Shown in pieces: positions 63,508 to 64,000 of a DNA stretch of 64,000 nucleotides. The translations under genes and the position numbers were made by a program. The notes beneath the pieces are model-generated. The model ran no database searches. It saw only the letters and a list, made by a program, of their open reading frames with translations, and had not been told where the DNA came from. Position 1 is the first letter of the stretch. Each line of letters opens with the position of its first letter. Source of the DNA: Dipodascopsis uninucleata var. uninucleata (taxonomy: Eukaryota > Ascomycota > Lipomycetes > Lipomycetales > Lipomycetaceae). The stretch is from contig JAJLTO010000003.1 of the NCBI GenBank assembly GCA_030568195.1, positions 1,386,501-1,450,500 of the forward strand, read 5' to 3'.

Positions 63508-64000
63508 TTAAGTTTTATAGAGGCAATCAAGGAAACCTATTGCAAGTTCATCGACAACTCCAGCAGTAGAAATACTGCCAGCAACGCCATATAACATTGC
63601 AGTGTCACCCTTGCCTTTCTTTGTATTCGATACCGATCCTATCTCATTCTCGGCAACGAATTTCGCCTTAATGTCAGCTACAGCTTCTCGAAGATCGAGA
63701 ATTAATTGATCAACAGACTTCGAACTCAGTCTAGTAAAAGCCATATGTAACGCCGCAGGTTTCTGAAGAGCAGAAAGATGCCATCCGCGAGAGACCATAG
63801 CATCCGCAATGTCATAAATGTTCAAGTTATCTGATGAAAATGCCACTACAGAAGCTATAGGATTACCTAGAACAAAAAGATCATCCATATCCTCTATAGC
63901 AGCTTTCAACTTAGAAGCTGCAAGAACAATGTCTCTTGCAGAGCTATAGTAGCCGTCTTCTCCAAGTCGCATTAAACTTGCCCAGCATCCGGCAATAAGA
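63508..64000 (-). CDS. DPL1: Sphingosine-1-phosphate lyase, C-terminal part (runs off the window)
   Basis: Partial: the last 164 codons or so; the frame stays open to the right edge. Dpl1 is an ER PLP enzyme that cleaves phosphorylated long-chain bases to an aldehyde and phosphoethanolamine. Seen: IAGCWASLMRLGEDGYYSSA, FVLGNPIASVVAFSSDNLNI, RGWHLSALQKPAALHMAFTR and the end AMLYGVAGSISTAGVVDELA then GFLDCLYKT. The PLP lysine lies upstream, outside the window. An ATG at 63972 is internal, not the start. Confidence 0.94.
   Translation of the reverse strand, partial: LIAGCWASLMRLGEDGYYSSARDIVLAASKLKAAIEDMDDLFVLGNPIASVVAFSSDNLNIYDIADAMVSRGWHLSALQKPAALHMAFTRLSSKSVDQLILDLREAVADIKAKFVAENEIGSVSNTKKGKGDTAMLYGVAGSISTAGVVDELAIGFLDCLYKT

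Noticed and set aside
1-64000. CRISPR arrays, bacterial operons, or virus-like insertions
   Set aside because: No regularly spaced repeats, no prokaryotic gene organisation, and no capsid, integrase or polymerase motifs were seen.

Overview
The window is nuclear DNA of an ascomycete fungus. The evidence is small genes separated by AT-rich spacers and short GT-AG introns (about 26 inferred, mostly 54-135 nt and near the 5' ends of genes). Donors are GTAAGT, GTATGT or GTGAGT, and branch sites are close to TACTAAC. All clearly recognised proteins are fungal or pan-eukaryotic. CTG is read as leucine: codon 43557-43559 encodes the invariant Leu of the RIO1 catalytic loop (HADLSEYN). U2AF35, RTF2, a NEDD8 protease and a cAMP-type/F-box/LRR protein argue against a Saccharomyces-like yeast. 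An early-branching Saccharomycotina yeast or a Taphrinomycotina fungus fits better, but I cannot name the species.

I count 33 protein genes. From left to right: POP5, COA3, CMR1, MBF1 and mitoribosomal mL41 (0.3-6 kb); U2AF35, RTF2, TRM7, RCL1, a NOP8-like RRM protein and DPH6 (6.2-14.4 kb); a 2.5 kb gene-free stretch, then a five-C2 tricalbin (16.9-20.8 kb). Next come an orphan, the KEOPS subunit CGI121 and a two-cNMP-domain F-box/LRR protein (21.3-26.9 kb), then a 3.2 kb gene-free stretch and a large Zn2Cys6 regulator (30.1-33.5 kb). They are followed by an MDR reductase, a GPI-anchored cupredoxin, an orphan, HIS1, a NEDD8 protease and an orphan (34.3-42.5 kb). After these come RIO1, ATG17, MET30/sconB, an ING/PHO23 protein, tubulin cofactor C and HPC2 (42.7-55 kb). 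The window ends with a CBP6/UQCC2 assembly factor, RPAP1, a Frizzled-like 7TM receptor, an FMP42-like MFS protein and the 3' part of DPL1 running off the right edge.

Themes are RNA and ribosome biogenesis (POP5, TRM7, RCL1, NOP8-like, CGI121, DPH6, RIO1, mL41), respiratory-chain assembly (COA3, CBP6-like), ubiquitin-type regulation (MET30, NEDD8 protease, F-box/cNMP protein) and chromatin or transcription (CMR1, MBF1, HPC2, PHO23-like, RPAP1). Neighbouring genes nearly always alternate strand (25 of 32 pairs), so most spacers are shared divergent promoters or convergent 3' ends.

The most interesting signals are two TCACGTGA boxes joined to a perfect 16-bp inverted repeat upstream of MET30, the recurrence of that octamer in other promoters, an MCB (ACGCGT) box just upstream of CMR1, the cNMP/F-box/LRR architecture, a cupredoxin without its axial Met, and the two long gene-free stretches. 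I see no transposon, virus-like element, tRNA, rRNA or CRISPR array that I can support.
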